This document shows, in pieces, positions 46,434 through 55,920 of a DNA stretch of 64,000 bases; positions within the stretch are counted from its first letter, which is position 1; each line of letters opens with the position of its first letter. The DNA lies in NCBI GenBank assembly GCA_039810585.1, contig JBDHXF010000004.1:82296-146295 (forward strand), in the 5' to 3' direction. This stretch comes from JBBATK01 sp039810585 (GTDB lineage Bacteria; Bacteroidota; Ignavibacteria; Kapaibacteriales; NICIL-2). Under the pieces are notes generated by a model. That model saw only the letters and a program-made list of their open reading frames with translations, was not told where the DNA came from and did not search any database. Position numbers and translations under genes: made by a program.

Positions 46434-46735
46434 GGTGGTTTTACTACGAAAGTGAACAGAATGATCACAAAAATAGGAAATCACAAGTCCGAAGATGGTG
46501 TACGCTTCATGTGTCCTGCGGTTTCGATTCGCACAACGCACAAATCATCGCGTTTAACGGTATCCATCGTACTTTTGTAATCACACTTTTTAGTCTTATT
46601 TCCACACTCTGTTCTTGGAAACACAGCCTCTACACGCTCTGAGCTCCTTTCACGTCGATTCCGTGTACAGATCGCGAGGTAGTTCTTCGTTGCCTCGAAC
46701 GTTGAACAGATTGTTCGAATTATTCTCTTTTCACC
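46434..46735. other. Gap before nadA
   Basis: This 302-bp divergent gap must hold promoters for nadA and the hydroxyacyl-CoA dehydrogenase. Near 46700 a short inverted repeat, GAACAGATTGTTC, could be an operator, but nothing identifies its protein. Confidence 0.3.
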
Positions 46736-47743
46736 ATGTCCTCAACACTCGACATAGACCGTGCATTGGAGATCCAGCAACTGTACGAGGAGATCCGCGA
46801 ACTCAAGCGACAGAAAAACGCGGTTATTCTCGCGCACTACTACATGAGCCCTGAGCTGCAGGTCACCCACGCCGAAGGCGGGATTGCAGATTTTGTGGGC
46901 GATTCCCTGGGCTTGAGTCTTGAAGCCACCAAAGTCACCCACCCAAACATCATCTTTTGCGGTGTACGTTTTATGGCGGAGACTGCGAAAATTGTTAATC
47001 CGGAAAAACAGGTATTCCTTCCCGATTCCGAAGCCGGGTGTTCCCTCGCGGCCTCGATCACGCCGGCAGATGTCCGTGCTCTGCGTCAGCGCTATCCGGG
47101 CAGACCCGTTATCAGTTACGTGAACACCTATGCGGATGTGAAGGCAGAGAGTGACATCTGCTGTACCTCTCGCAATGCCCTACGCATTGTGGAGAGCTAC
47201 GATCAAGAGGAGCTCATTTTCCTGCCTGATGTCTATATGGGTGCAAACTTGCAGCGACAAATCTCCGAGCAAAGCTCCAAGAAGCTCATACTCTGGAATG
47301 GTCGCTGCGAAGTGCACGAGCAGTTCGCCGAAAGTCTGCTCACGAAAGTATGCGCCGAGAATCCGGAGGCCGAGGTGCTCTTGCATTGGGAGGTTCCGCA
47401 ACCTTCGGTGGAAGCAGGACTCGCTCACAATCGCGGTGTGCTGGGAAGTACGAATGATATTATCCGTCATGTTGGCGAAAGTAGCGCCCACTCATTCATC
47501 CTTGCATCGGAGTGCGACTTAGGAGCCACCCTAAAAACCATGTACCCGGCCAAGTCCTTTATCACGCCGTGTATTAAGTGTCCGTACATGAAAAAAATCA
47601 CCCTCGAGAATACGAAAGCTGCGCTGTTGTCCATTGGAAATGATGGCAGCAGTGCATCGTCAGCCAACTACGAAATCACCCTCGATGCCGACATCATGAC
47701 TCGCGCTCTTCTTCCTATCCAACGTATGCTCAGTTTCGCATGA
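46736..47743 (+). CDS. nadA: Quinolinate synthase NadA
   Basis: This 335-residue [4Fe-4S] enzyme joins iminoaspartate and dihydroxyacetone phosphate to make quinolinate for NAD. Cluster cysteines are visible in SEAGCSLAAS, WNGRCEVHEQF and TPCIKCPYMKKITL. AVILAHYYMSPELQ opens the first domain, and VISYVNTYADVKAESDICCTSRNA is the second. It overlaps nadB by 4 bp (ATGA), so translation is coupled. Confidence 0.94.
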   Translation: MSSTLDIDRALEIQQLYEEIRELKRQKNAVILAHYYMSPELQVTHAEGGIADFVGDSLGLSLEATKVTHPNIIFCGVRFMAETAKIVNPEKQVFLPDSEAGCSLAASITPADVRALRQRYPGRPVISYVNTYADVKAESDICCTSRNALRIVESYDQEELIFLPDVYMGANLQRQISEQSSKKLILWNGRCEVHEQFAESLLTKVCAENPEAEVLLHWEVPQPSVEAGLAHNRGVLGSTNDIIRHVGESSAHSFILASECDLGATLKTMYPAKSFITPCIKCPYMKKITLENTKAALLSIGNDGSSASSANYEITLDADIMTRALLPIQRMLSFA

Positions 47744-49287
47744 CCACTCGATCCACCGACGTCCTCGTTATCGGAAGCGGCATCGCCGGATTGTTTTACG
47801 CTTTGCACTGCTCCTCCTTCGCCCGTGTGTTGGTGGTAACGAAGTCCGGAATTGGCGAAAGCAATACCATGTACGCCCAAGGAGGTATCGCAGCCGTCAC
47901 ACACGCGCGCGATTCGATCGAGCAGCATGTGCAGGATACGCTGACGGCGGGTGCCGGACATTGCAACGAAGCAGCCGTTCGCCTCGTCGCCGAAAACGCC
48001 GCCACCTGCATTGCCGAACTTGAGCGGATGTCGGTTCGCTTCGATCGCGATCCCTCCGGTCATTACGATTTACACCGAGAGGGTGGTCATTCACAATCTC
48101 GAGTGCTGCATGCGGCGGACGCTACCGGTCGCGAAGTAGAAAATTCGTTGGTTCGATACCTGCGTACCCAACCCAACATCGAAGTCCTTGAGCATCATTT
48201 CGTTGTGGATCTCATGCACAACTCGACCTCGTGTACCGGCGCATGCGTACTTGACGTGGATCAGGGTCAAACTCTGACCATTAACGCCAACCTTGTCATG
48301 CTCGCAAGCGGCGGCGGATCGCAGGTGTTTCTGCACAACACCAATCCGTCGGTCTCCACGGGCGACGGCTATGCCTTGGCTGCACGATGCGGAGCGACGT
48401 TGGAGGATATGGAATTCGTCCAGTTTCATCCAACCAGTTTGGCATCCAAGGCGGAACAAACGTTTTTGATCTCGGAAGCAGTTCGCGGATTTGGCGCTGT
48501 ATTATGTCACGCCGACGGTCACCGTTTCATGGAGCGCTATCATCCTATGGCCTCGCTTGCCCCTCGGGATGTCGTGAGTCGTGCCATCAGCATGGAAATG
48601 AATGCGCGCGGCACTCAGTGCGTGTACTTGGATCTTCGTGGCTTGGACCTTCACACCTTTCAAGAGCATTTTCCCAACATCTCCAAGCGGTGCACGGAAG
48701 AAGGCTTGGATCTGCATCACGATTTACTCCCCGTTGTTCCGGCGGCACACTATTTCTGCGGTGGCGTCAAAACAGACCTGCATGCACGCACGAGTGTCGA
48801 CCGACTCTACGCCTGCGGAGAAGTAGCCTGCACAGGCGTCCATGGCGCCAATCGCCTGGCATCAAACTCTCTGCTCGAAGGTCTGGTCTTCGCGGTTCAA
48901 GCTGCACATGAGGCAAAAAACCGCCTTGCCCACGAAGTAGATCTCAATAGCCATTCAAACGATGTGCTCTGCACAGATCTCTTGCTTCGCACCGACGGAG
49001 CACAACGTGCAAGCGAACTTCGTCAGCAGGTTCAGGTGCTCATGTGGTCGAACGCCGGTATACTTCGGCGTCGTGACGAACTGCTGGACTGTGCGCAACG
49101 TTTAGGCGAGATGAAGCAGGAGCTAGAACAGGAGTTAAAAACTCTTGGTGTGTCCGTGCCTCTGCTTGAAGTTCGAAACATGATGGACGTGGGAATTGCT
49201 ATCGCCGATGCAGCGGCAAAGAGAGCTGAGTCGCTGGGATGCCATTGGATCGTGAGCGACAACGCGGCAGCCATGCCGCGAGAATAA
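47740..49287 (+). CDS. nadB: L-aspartate oxidase NadB
   Basis: This 515-residue flavoenzyme makes iminoaspartate, the NadA substrate. FAD motif VLVIGSGIAGLFYALHC at the N-terminus; GESNTMYAQGGIAAV and EGGHSQSRVLHAADATGREVE are characteristic. Active-site segments are FHPTSL, VPAAHYFCGGVKTDLHARTSVDRLYACGEVACTGVHGANRLASNSL (quoted in parts: CGEVACTGVHGANRLASN). The C-terminal helical domain (QVQVLMWSNAGILRR) is present. With nadA it forms a two-gene operon; nadC is not in this window. It is convergent with pdxA with 14 bp between stops. Confidence 0.94.
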   Translation: MTTRSTDVLVIGSGIAGLFYALHCSSFARVLVVTKSGIGESNTMYAQGGIAAVTHARDSIEQHVQDTLTAGAGHCNEAAVRLVAENAATCIAELERMSVRFDRDPSGHYDLHREGGHSQSRVLHAADATGREVENSLVRYLRTQPNIEVLEHHFVVDLMHNSTSCTGACVLDVDQGQTLTINANLVMLASGGGSQVFLHNTNPSVSTGDGYALAARCGATLEDMEFVQFHPTSLASKAEQTFLISEAVRGFGAVLCHADGHRFMERYHPMASLAPRDVVSRAISMEMNARGTQCVYLDLRGLDLHTFQEHFPNISKRCTEEGLDLHHDLLPVVPAAHYFCGGVKTDLHARTSVDRLYACGEVACTGVHGANRLASNSLLEGLVFAVQAAHEAKNRLAHEVDLNSHSNDVLCTDLLLRTDGAQRASELRQQVQVLMWSNAGILRRRDELLDCAQRLGEMKQELEQELKTLGVSVPLLEVRNMMDVGIAIADAAAKRAESLGCHWIVSDNAAAMPRE

Positions 49288-49301
49288 GAATCCTCTTGAG
49301 A

Positions 49302-50357
49302 TTATTGATTCGTGCGCAGCTTCGCTGCATCGTAGTTGGCACGCTGTTCGGCAATCGAAATGGCACTCAGAAGTGCGTGCACTGTGCTGGTCTCGTCTGC
49401 TACCCCTTGTCCCGCTATGGCATACGCTGTTCCATGATCGGGTGAACAACGCACAAGGGGAAGATTCGCGCTAAAATTGACACCACCTCCGGAGGCAAGC
49501 AGCTTCAGCGGTATAAGTCCCTGATCGTGATACATGGCCAAGATTGCATCGTAGTTCAGATACGCTTTGTGGGCAAAAAATCCGTCGGCGGCAAAAGGTC
49601 CTTCACAATCCACGCCTTCATTCTGCAACACGTGCAAGGCTGGCAGCAGTATATCCTGCTCTTCCATACCAATGGCGCCGTGCTCTCCTGCGTGCGGGTT
49701 GAGAGCAAGCATGGCGATGCGCGGATATTCACATCCAAAGTCACGATGCAGACTATTCTCCAACGCTCGTACGCGCTCACAGAGTAGCTGCACACTGAGC
49801 AGCGAAGCCACCGATTGCAACGGAACATGAATGGTTGCGAGAGCTACACGCATTGCGCCGTACACGAGCATCATCAGAGCATCGGCGCCGGAGCGAGGAA
49901 CCGAGTCGTCAGAGCTCTCTGACGAGTGCCATTCAGCAGCTCGCGCGGCAAAGAATTCGGTTTGTCCGGGAAAGGCAAAGCCACTGCGTTGAAGTGAGTG
50001 TTTGGAAATTGGCAGGGTCAGCACCGCATCTGCCTGAGTTGAGCACACCGCGGCGGCAGATAGTTCTAAAGATCGTATGGCCAGGCGGGCGGCGTCTGCA
50101 TACTCGGCACCAAAGCGAAGTCGAGTGTGTTGATCGCAGGACTGCACATGACACCGAAGACCTGCGACAGAAAACGTGTCTTTGTTCCATTGCAGCTCAA
50201 TGCCAAGCTTTTCGGCAGTGAGTTGCACGCAGTCAGATTCGCAGTACAGTGTCAGTTCATGACCTTTGTGTTGTTGCAGAACAGGATGCCCCAATGCCTT
50301 GAGAAAGACCTCGAGGCCGATGCCGTTCACGTCACCGCATGACACTACTATTCTCAT
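49302..50357 (-). CDS. pdxA: 4-hydroxythreonine-4-phosphate dehydrogenase PdxA
   Basis: This 351-residue enzyme acts in the DXP-dependent route to pyridoxal phosphate. It starts MRIVVSCGDVNGIGLEVFLKAL. Metal ligands are expected at the His of VALATIHVPLQSV, LNPHAGEHGAIG and MYHDQGLIPLK. The segment usually read as GHTE is GQTE here (FPGQTEFFAARA), an unusual change in the substrate site. The open frame runs on to 50690, but that part overlaps rodA; ATG 50357 overlaps the rodA stop (ATGA). So rodA and pdxA are coupled. Confidence 0.9.
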   Translation of the reverse strand: MRIVVSCGDVNGIGLEVFLKALGHPVLQQHKGHELTLYCESDCVQLTAEKLGIELQWNKDTFSVAGLRCHVQSCDQHTRLRFGAEYADAARLAIRSLELSAAAVCSTQADAVLTLPISKHSLQRSGFAFPGQTEFFAARAAEWHSSESSDDSVPRSGADALMMLVYGAMRVALATIHVPLQSVASLLSVQLLCERVRALENSLHRDFGCEYPRIAMLALNPHAGEHGAIGMEEQDILLPALHVLQNEGVDCEGPFAADGFFAHKAYLNYDAILAMYHDQGLIPLKLLASGGGVNFSANLPLVRCSPDHGTAYAIAGQGVADETSTVHALLSAISIAEQRANYDAAKLRTNQ

Positions 50358-51646
50358 CGTTCCGCCAAAGATCTTAAACGAGCGCGATTGAAGCTGATCA
50401 CGATACCAACTGCCGTCATGTTCGCCATCAAGGCTGTACCACCGGACGACAAGTACGGCAAGGGAATGCCCATCACAGGAAAGAGTCCGATCGCCATCCC
50501 AATATTCACCATCGTGTGATACAGCAATATTGCTGCCAGCCCAAATGCGAACGAACTCTCGAAGGCAGCGAGTGAATTTCTCGCCAAGCGTACTAGTCGA
50601 AAGATGAGAAAGACGAGCAACCCGAGAACCGTCACCGATCCTGCGAATCCAAATTCTTCGCCCGGTACGTCGAAGATAAAATCCGTCCATTGTTCCGGGA
50701 TATAGCGCAGCTGCGTAAGGGTTCCCCGCATGTAGCCCTTGCCGGTCAAGCCACCACTACCCACCGCCATCATGGATTGAAGAACGTGATAGCCCTCGTC
50801 TCTGGGATATTTCTCCGGATCGAAATAGGTTTTAATACGACTTTGCTGGTGCTCCGGCAATTTGAGGTACACCGGCTTGGCAGAAAAGCCGGCTGCGGCG
50901 AACAGAACAAGTGCCAGGGCGGTGAATACCACTCCCCGGCGAAAGAAGAGTGCAGCTACTCCAAATACGATCATCACTACGTAGACCGGTGTGCGGACCT
51001 CATGCAGGTAGCAATACATTCCGGTGACGGCTATCACCGGAAGGGCGGCAACAATAAAGAGGAGGAACAAGTCGCCCCCGCACCAAAGCATCACCCCCAT
51101 CATCATGGCGATGAAAACGGATGCTGTTCCGGTGTCCTTCTCCGCCAGAATTAACAGCGTGGGTAGCATGACAATCAAACTCAGCCATCCCATATCGCGC
51201 AACGAGCGAAGGTTGACCCCTTTGGTTTCCATGAAACGACCAATCATCATCAGGGTGCTGAGCTTTGCAAATTCGGAGGGTTGCACAGAAAAGCCACCAA
51301 TGCGAATCCAGCAGATTTGTCCGTTGATCTTTGCACCAATTCCCGGAATTAACACTGCCAGAAGCAAGACCAACGATCCCACGTACACGATGGGCGCTGT
51401 ATTGCGGAACCAATGCGTGGGCATGAAGATACAGGCGATCATCAGCCCCGCTCCAACTCCGGCATAGATCAGCTGCTTCACAAAGAAGCTGCTCATATGC
51501 GGTTCGTATGTGGCACTGTAAATGGAAATCAGGCCAATGGCAATGAGCGAGAGCATCGCCAGGATGGTCGGGAAATCGAAAGTGTCGACGGTTTTCTTCT
51601 CGAGACCTTCGCTGAATTCTTCGTGTTCGTACTGTATGGCAGACAT
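50354..51646 (-). CDS. rodA: Rod shape-determining protein RodA (SEDS family)
   Basis: This 430-residue inner-membrane glycosyltransferase polymerises lipid II during elongation with PBP2. About ten hydrophobic segments are visible (TILAMLSLIAIGLISIYSATY; ALVLFAAAGFSAKP). Family motifs are IRIGGFSVQPSEFAKLSTLM, AEKDTGTASVFIAMM, GEEFGFAGSVTVLGL and MGIPLPYLSSGGTALM. Length is normal. It is upstream of and overlaps pdxA by 4 bp. The rodZ-like gene at 12172 would be a partner. PBP2 and mreB are outside the window. Confidence 0.93.
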   Translation of the reverse strand: MSAIQYEHEEFSEGLEKKTVDTFDFPTILAMLSLIAIGLISIYSATYEPHMSSFFVKQLIYAGVGAGLMIACIFMPTHWFRNTAPIVYVGSLVLLLAVLIPGIGAKINGQICWIRIGGFSVQPSEFAKLSTLMMIGRFMETKGVNLRSLRDMGWLSLIVMLPTLLILAEKDTGTASVFIAMMMGVMLWCGGDLFLLFIVAALPVIAVTGMYCYLHEVRTPVYVVMIVFGVAALFFRRGVVFTALALVLFAAAGFSAKPVYLKLPEHQQSRIKTYFDPEKYPRDEGYHVLQSMMAVGSGGLTGKGYMRGTLTQLRYIPEQWTDFIFDVPGEEFGFAGSVTVLGLLVFLIFRLVRLARNSLAAFESSFAFGLAAILLYHTMVNIGMAIGLFPVMGIPLPYLSSGGTALMANMTAVGIVISFNRARLRSLAER

Positions 51647-51673
51647 ACGGGAGTAAAAGGTGACGCCGAGCGC

Positions 51674-52552
51674 TTAGTCCATAAGACGTCGCACGGCTTC
51701 CTGATATTTGTCTAAGGTTTTAGCAATGATATCTTCCGGTAGATGCGGTGCCGGAACTTGCTTGTTCCAATCTTGTGTGAGTAACCAGTCGCGCAGAACC
51801 TGTTTGTCAAAATTCATCTGTGCCTTTCCCGGTGCATACGATTCGGCAAGCCAATAGCGAGACGAATCCGGGGTGAGGGCTTCGTCGATCAGAATGATCG
51901 AACCGTCCGGAAGGCGTCCAAACTCAAACTTGGTATCCGCCAGAATGATTCCCCGACTCTGTGCATACTCGGCCGCATAACGGTAGAGATCAATCGAATG
52001 CTGTTTGACAAACTGTGCTGTTTCATGACCAACGATTTCTGCAGCACGTTCGAAGGAAATGTTCTCATCGTGTCCCTCCTCCGCCTTCGTAGCCGGCGTG
52101 AAGATTGGTTCCGGCAGACGTGAGGATTCGACTAATCCGTCGGGCAACGACACTCCACACACCCGACGATTCTGCTGATATTCTACCCAACCGGATCCGG
52201 CTAAATAGCCTCGCACCACGCACTCAATAGGCAGAGGCTGCGTTTTGCGCACGAGCATGGAACGACCCTCTAACTGATCGCGAAAAGCATGGAGTTGCTC
52301 CGGGTATTCGTCTACCGAAGTGCTAATCAGGTGATTGTTGATAAGCTCTCGTGTCTTGGAGAACCAGAAAGTCGAAAGCGACGTGAGTATTTTTCCCTTG
52401 CCCGGAATCGGTTCCGCCATGATCACATCAAAGGCAGAAATGCGGTCGGTTGCAACAATCAAGAGATGATCGCCAATGTCGTACACGTCACGAACCTTGC
52501 CGCGACGAGCTAAGCGGAGCCCGGGCAATGAGCTCTCAAAAAGTGCAGTCAT
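51674..52552 (-). CDS. purC: Phosphoribosylaminoimidazole-succinocarboxamide synthase PurC
   Basis: This 292-residue SAICAR synthase joins CAIR and aspartate in purine synthesis. Motifs are RRGKVRDVYDIGDHLLIVATDRISAFDV near the N-terminus, then PIPGKGKILTSLSTFWF, ECVVRGYLAGSGW, and TKFEFGRLPDGSIILIDEALTPDSSRYW. It is the longer, yeast-like type of SAICAR synthase. The frame opens at 52588; ATG 52552 begins the domain. It lies 27 bp upstream of rodA on the same strand, so it may head the purC-rodA-pdxA run. Confidence 0.93.
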   Translation of the reverse strand: MTALFESSLPGLRLARRGKVRDVYDIGDHLLIVATDRISAFDVIMAEPIPGKGKILTSLSTFWFSKTRELINNHLISTSVDEYPEQLHAFRDQLEGRSMLVRKTQPLPIECVVRGYLAGSGWVEYQQNRRVCGVSLPDGLVESSRLPEPIFTPATKAEEGHDENISFERAAEIVGHETAQFVKQHSIDLYRYAAEYAQSRGIILADTKFEFGRLPDGSIILIDEALTPDSSRYWLAESYAPGKAQMNFDKQVLRDWLLTQDWNKQVPAPHLPEDIIAKTLDKYQEAVRRLMD

Positions 52553-53091
52553 GTTATATACGGAGTGCTGCCGAAAGGTAGAAAGCACGAAAATACGGAT
52601 GTCGGTGGCATTGATTGGTGGCTTTTCGGCGAGGATGTTTCCAGAGTACTTTTCTTACGTTCCGCCTTCGGCGCGCCAGTATCGCAGTCTGTTCACCACC
52701 CACCTACACGAGAGAAAGCGCGATTTCGATTGTATATGCCGACACAAAAATTGGAGGTCTGCGGGACAATCCGATAGAGCACTCGAAACGACCTCGACTG
52801 ATCAGGTACACCATGTACCGGACGAGGTCTCAACGACACGACAAGCGAGTCACTCGCTGCGTGCAGCTTCTTCTCCTTCAGTACAGAGCGACCCAACTAC
52901 ACGATTCGCTAAAAATGACCGTCATTGTTGGAAAAGCGGATCAATTTGGCCCATTACGGGAACCCTAGGGATGGAGCGTCAGTAGTAGTACGTATTTAAC
53001 ACCTGCTAACAGACATTAACCCTTCGGATTTGCTCAAAAAGTATATCTTGCACACAGTTCATTCAATAATCACCAATTTTTGAGGTACAAC
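52553..53091. other. Gene-free stretch of 539 bp before the PDZ gene
   Basis: No coding frame here is convincing. It holds a two-tier hairpin: GACCTCG (52790-52796) pairs with CGAGGTC (52823-52829), and inside it GGTACA (52805-52810) pairs with TGTACC (52814-52819). A GCGAGTCACTCGC copy of the short repeat lies at 52845-52857. It also holds the promoters of purC and the PDZ gene. A structured small RNA is possible but unsupported. Confidence 0.4.
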
Positions 53092-54195
53092 ATGACTTTA
53101 CTACGACACGTTGTTCTATCTGCCCTGGTTCTGGTTTTTGCCTATGGTGCGTCCATTAGCGCACAGAACGCAGTTGTCAGCGGCAGCAACGAAAGTTATA
53201 CTGCACCTGCTTCTGCAGTCCCGCAAAAAGACCCCGGATATATCGGTATGCAACTTTCCGTCCGCACAGCAGACTATGCCCTTATGGTTGACCGCGTTGC
53301 GCCCGGTTCAAAGGCTGAATTTGCCGGTTTGCAAACCGGTGATATCGTGAAAATGGTTGAAGGCCAAGCCGTTCATTCCATGTGTGATGTGTACCATGCA
53401 ATGCGTGGTAAAGGCGCCGGCGATGTGATTTTGGTTCGTGTTAATCGCAACGGCGAAGACCAAGACCTTAAAGTGGTGGTTTCATCCACCGCGGAAATGC
53501 AGGCTCAAACACAGCAAACGTCAACACTTCCTCAATCAACGGAGCAATACACCTCGGCTTGCGATCGTCTGGAACGCGAGTATTACAACAACCCAATCCT
53601 GGGTGTGTATGTTAACTCCACCGGAAGTGCAACACTCACCGGTACGATTCCTAACACCGGTGCAGAACGTGCCTCGTTGGTTGCAGGTGATGTTATCGAA
53701 AATGTCAACGGAACTTCAGTCCCCAGTTTTCAGGATTTGAAAGGTGTGATTTCTGCACACCGCCCTGGTGACCAAGTTACTGTTGTCTATCGTCGTGCAG
53801 GCGTGCAACACACAGCAATCGCTACGCTGAATTCTTATGCTGACGTGAACCCTGAGATGGTAGCCAAGCTGAAAGCCGAATGCGTGAAAGCTTCTGCAGA
53901 CAACTTTGTAGCCGGCGAACGCATCAGTACCATGGAATTGAGTCCGGCCACATTGAGCCTGGCTCCAAACCCAAGCACCGGTGAAGTAAATCTCACCGTT
54001 GCCGGCTTAGATCCCATCGAATTCCGCATTACTGTCAATGACCTTCTCGGCAATAACTTCTTCGATCGCAGCGTGCGCAATACCGCTACAAGCTTCTCGA
54101 CGAAGATCGACATGAGTGGCGCTCCTCGCGGCGTGTACCTCGTATCTGTTATTCAAGGAAATCAAAGCTTCAAGCAGAAGCTGATTATCGAGTAA
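53092..54195 (+). CDS. Secreted PDZ-domain protein with T9SS sorting domain
   Basis: This is a 367-residue exported protein. The signal peptide (VVLSALVLVFAYGASISAQ) is followed by two PDZ domains: near 50-130 (GYIGMQLSVRTADYALMVDRVAPGSKAEFAGLQTGD in part) and near 165-245 (ASLVAGDVIENVNGTSVPSF). No protease domain accompanies them. The last ~75 residues are a T9SS type A sorting domain: LSLAPNPSTGEVNLTVAG, ITVNDLLGNNFFDRSV, GAPRGVYLVSVIQGNQSFKQKLIIE. ATG 53092 has GAGG upstream. It ends with a strong terminator. Role unknown; it could bind peptides or other exported proteins at the surface. Confidence 0.85.
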   Translation: MTLLRHVVLSALVLVFAYGASISAQNAVVSGSNESYTAPASAVPQKDPGYIGMQLSVRTADYALMVDRVAPGSKAEFAGLQTGDIVKMVEGQAVHSMCDVYHAMRGKGAGDVILVRVNRNGEDQDLKVVVSSTAEMQAQTQQTSTLPQSTEQYTSACDRLEREYYNNPILGVYVNSTGSATLTGTIPNTGAERASLVAGDVIENVNGTSVPSFQDLKGVISAHRPGDQVTVVYRRAGVQHTAIATLNSYADVNPEMVAKLKAECVKASADNFVAGERISTMELSPATLSLAPNPSTGEVNLTVAGLDPIEFRITVNDLLGNNFFDRSVRNTATSFSTKIDMSGAPRGVYLVSVIQGNQSFKQKLIIE

Positions 54196-54223
54196 GCAGC
54201 CGGTCATTCGAACTTAGAAATGC

Positions 54224-54255
54224 AAAAAAGGCGTGCCATTTGGTACGCCTTTTTT
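54224..54255 (+). terminator. Terminator after the PDZ gene, probably bidirectional
   Basis: A-rich AAAAAAGGCGT pairs with ACGCCTTTTTT, giving a hairpin followed by T on the plus strand (to 54255). The complementary A run gives T on the minus strand, so it can also end the leftward sugar transferase gene (stop at 54303). Confidence 0.85.
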
Positions 54256-54302
54256 GTTGGGTTGTTCATCGATCGCAAACTCTAACGCAATGCTCTCTTC
54301 AC

Positions 54303-55742
54303 TTAAAAATCTCCACGACCAAAGAGCATTACTGGGATCGTCTTGAGCATGATTTGCAGGTCAAACCAGGGCGACATATTCTCGATGTAGTAGTAATCGA
54401 GCATCACCATGTCGTTGAAGGAAGTCTTCGATCGATCTGACACTTGCCACAAGCCGGTACAACCGGGGAGAACGCTGACTCGTTTCTTGTGCCACTCGTC
54501 GTACAATTCGTATTCGTGCGGCATGCAGGGACGTGGTCCAACAAGGCTCATATCTCCCTTCAATACATTCCAAAGTTGTGGTAACTCGTCCAACGAGGTT
54601 TTTCGCAGAAATGCTCCGATAGCAGTAACACGCGATTGATCAATAATCTTGCCCACGACTTGATTTGCCTTGATGTAGGAAGCATATTGGTCGCCCCCTG
54701 CCTGTTGCCGCTGATGCACATCAGCAGAACGCATGGAGCGAAATTTGAAGAAGGGGAACAGCCGTCCCTCACGACCCACCCGCTGCGATCGATACAACAC
54801 CGGACCCTTAGAACTGAGTTTGACTAGTATAGCGATAACCAGCAGAACGGGCGAAAGCACAACGAGTGCCAGTCCGCTCAGGGTAATGTCCATCGCACGC
54901 TTCAGGATTCTTGCGCCGAGATTGTTGTACGATCCGTGAAAATGGATAAGGGGAAATTCAAGATCCGGAATGGTGGTGGCACGTTGATTCAAAATGCCAC
55001 CCGAAGCGGAGGCAACGTCAACTTGTGCTCCCATCTTGGTGCACTCTTCGGTAATCTCCAGAAGTTCTCCGGAGGCTAAGTCGTCCGAGGCAATCACAAA
55101 TCGATGAATGTTATGCTGGGCGGCAATGCGTCGTAAATCACGCTTCAGACCCAAAATCTTGTAGGCAGGCGCAGCCCCATCTCCATGGTGCTCGGAACCC
55201 TCCTCTACTTGATCAGCAATAAATCCAACGAGCTCTACATCCGCGTCTTTGCGCGCTTTGAGGGTCGTAGCATAGCCAACTCCGCGCTTCGTGGTGCCAA
55301 TGATAGCCGTGCGTTGTTGGTAGCGCGATCCAAATCCGGTGTGACTCCACAGGCGACGAAATACCAATAACCGCCACATACTCAGCATCGCCATTCCTAC
55401 GGGATACACCACGGCGTTAATCGTGCGGGAACCAATCCAGGTGTTGGGTCGGAAGAAATAATCGCTCAACACCGCCACCATAAACGCTGCAAAGGTGCTT
55501 TTGAGCAAGAGTACTGTTTGCTCGCTACGGTTCATCACCACGCGGTGCTGGTAGAGATTGTAGATCTCCATGGCGAAGATCCAGACGGCGGCAAAAAGAC
55601 AAAAACTGAGCAGATTAATGGCATTAAGCACTTCGAGCTTGCCGGGTAAAAACCGCATGGCAAGTAAAAAAGCGCTGAGGATGCACAGGTAGTCACCTGC
55701 CGCTAAAATCCATTTATATCGGGGTATGGCTTGGGCTTTCAT
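54303..55742 (-). CDS. Polyprenyl glycosylphosphotransferase (WcaJ/WbaP-like)
   Basis: This 479-residue membrane enzyme should transfer a sugar-1-phosphate to undecaprenyl phosphate, starting an exopolysaccharide or O-antigen. Four or five N-terminal hydrophobic segments precede a CoA-binding-like middle domain (IIGTTKRGVGYATTLK). The catalytic domain has ILKRAMDITLSGLALVVLSPVLLVIAILV, FPFFKFRSMR and SLDELPQLWNVLKGDMSLVGPRP. Full length for the bigger family. No Wzx/Wzy genes are nearby. Transcribed alone, leftward. Confidence 0.92.
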   Translation of the reverse strand: MKAQAIPRYKWILAAGDYLCILSAFLLAMRFLPGKLEVLNAINLLSFCLFAAVWIFAMEIYNLYQHRVVMNRSEQTVLLLKSTFAAFMVAVLSDYFFRPNTWIGSRTINAVVYPVGMAMLSMWRLLVFRRLWSHTGFGSRYQQRTAIIGTTKRGVGYATTLKARKDADVELVGFIADQVEEGSEHHGDGAAPAYKILGLKRDLRRIAAQHNIHRFVIASDDLASGELLEITEECTKMGAQVDVASASGGILNQRATTIPDLEFPLIHFHGSYNNLGARILKRAMDITLSGLALVVLSPVLLVIAILVKLSSKGPVLYRSQRVGREGRLFPFFKFRSMRSADVHQRQQAGGDQYASYIKANQVVGKIIDQSRVTAIGAFLRKTSLDELPQLWNVLKGDMSLVGPRPCMPHEYELYDEWHKKRVSVLPGCTGLWQVSDRSKTSFNDMVMLDYYYIENMSPWFDLQIMLKTIPVMLFGRGDF

Positions 55743-55920
55743 AACACTCTTCCGTGAGTTCGGAAAAAGTGTTAAAAAACCGTGCCAAGTATGAATATTC
55801 TAAGAGACAGCTCTGGCGCCAAGTCTGAGCGACACCGTAAACTCTGTTTTTCTAGGTGGTAACGAACTCTCAAATCCAGATGTTGGCTCCTCAATGCTAC
55901 CCGAAGCATGTTGGGAAGTT

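Noticed and set aside
50358..50690. N-terminal extension of pdxA
   Set aside because: It overlaps the end of rodA, and PdxA homology begins at 50357.
52615..52968. 117-codon rightward frame in the purC-PDZ gap
   Set aside because: It is Arg/Thr-rich, without a ribosome site or family features, and typical of a chance frame.
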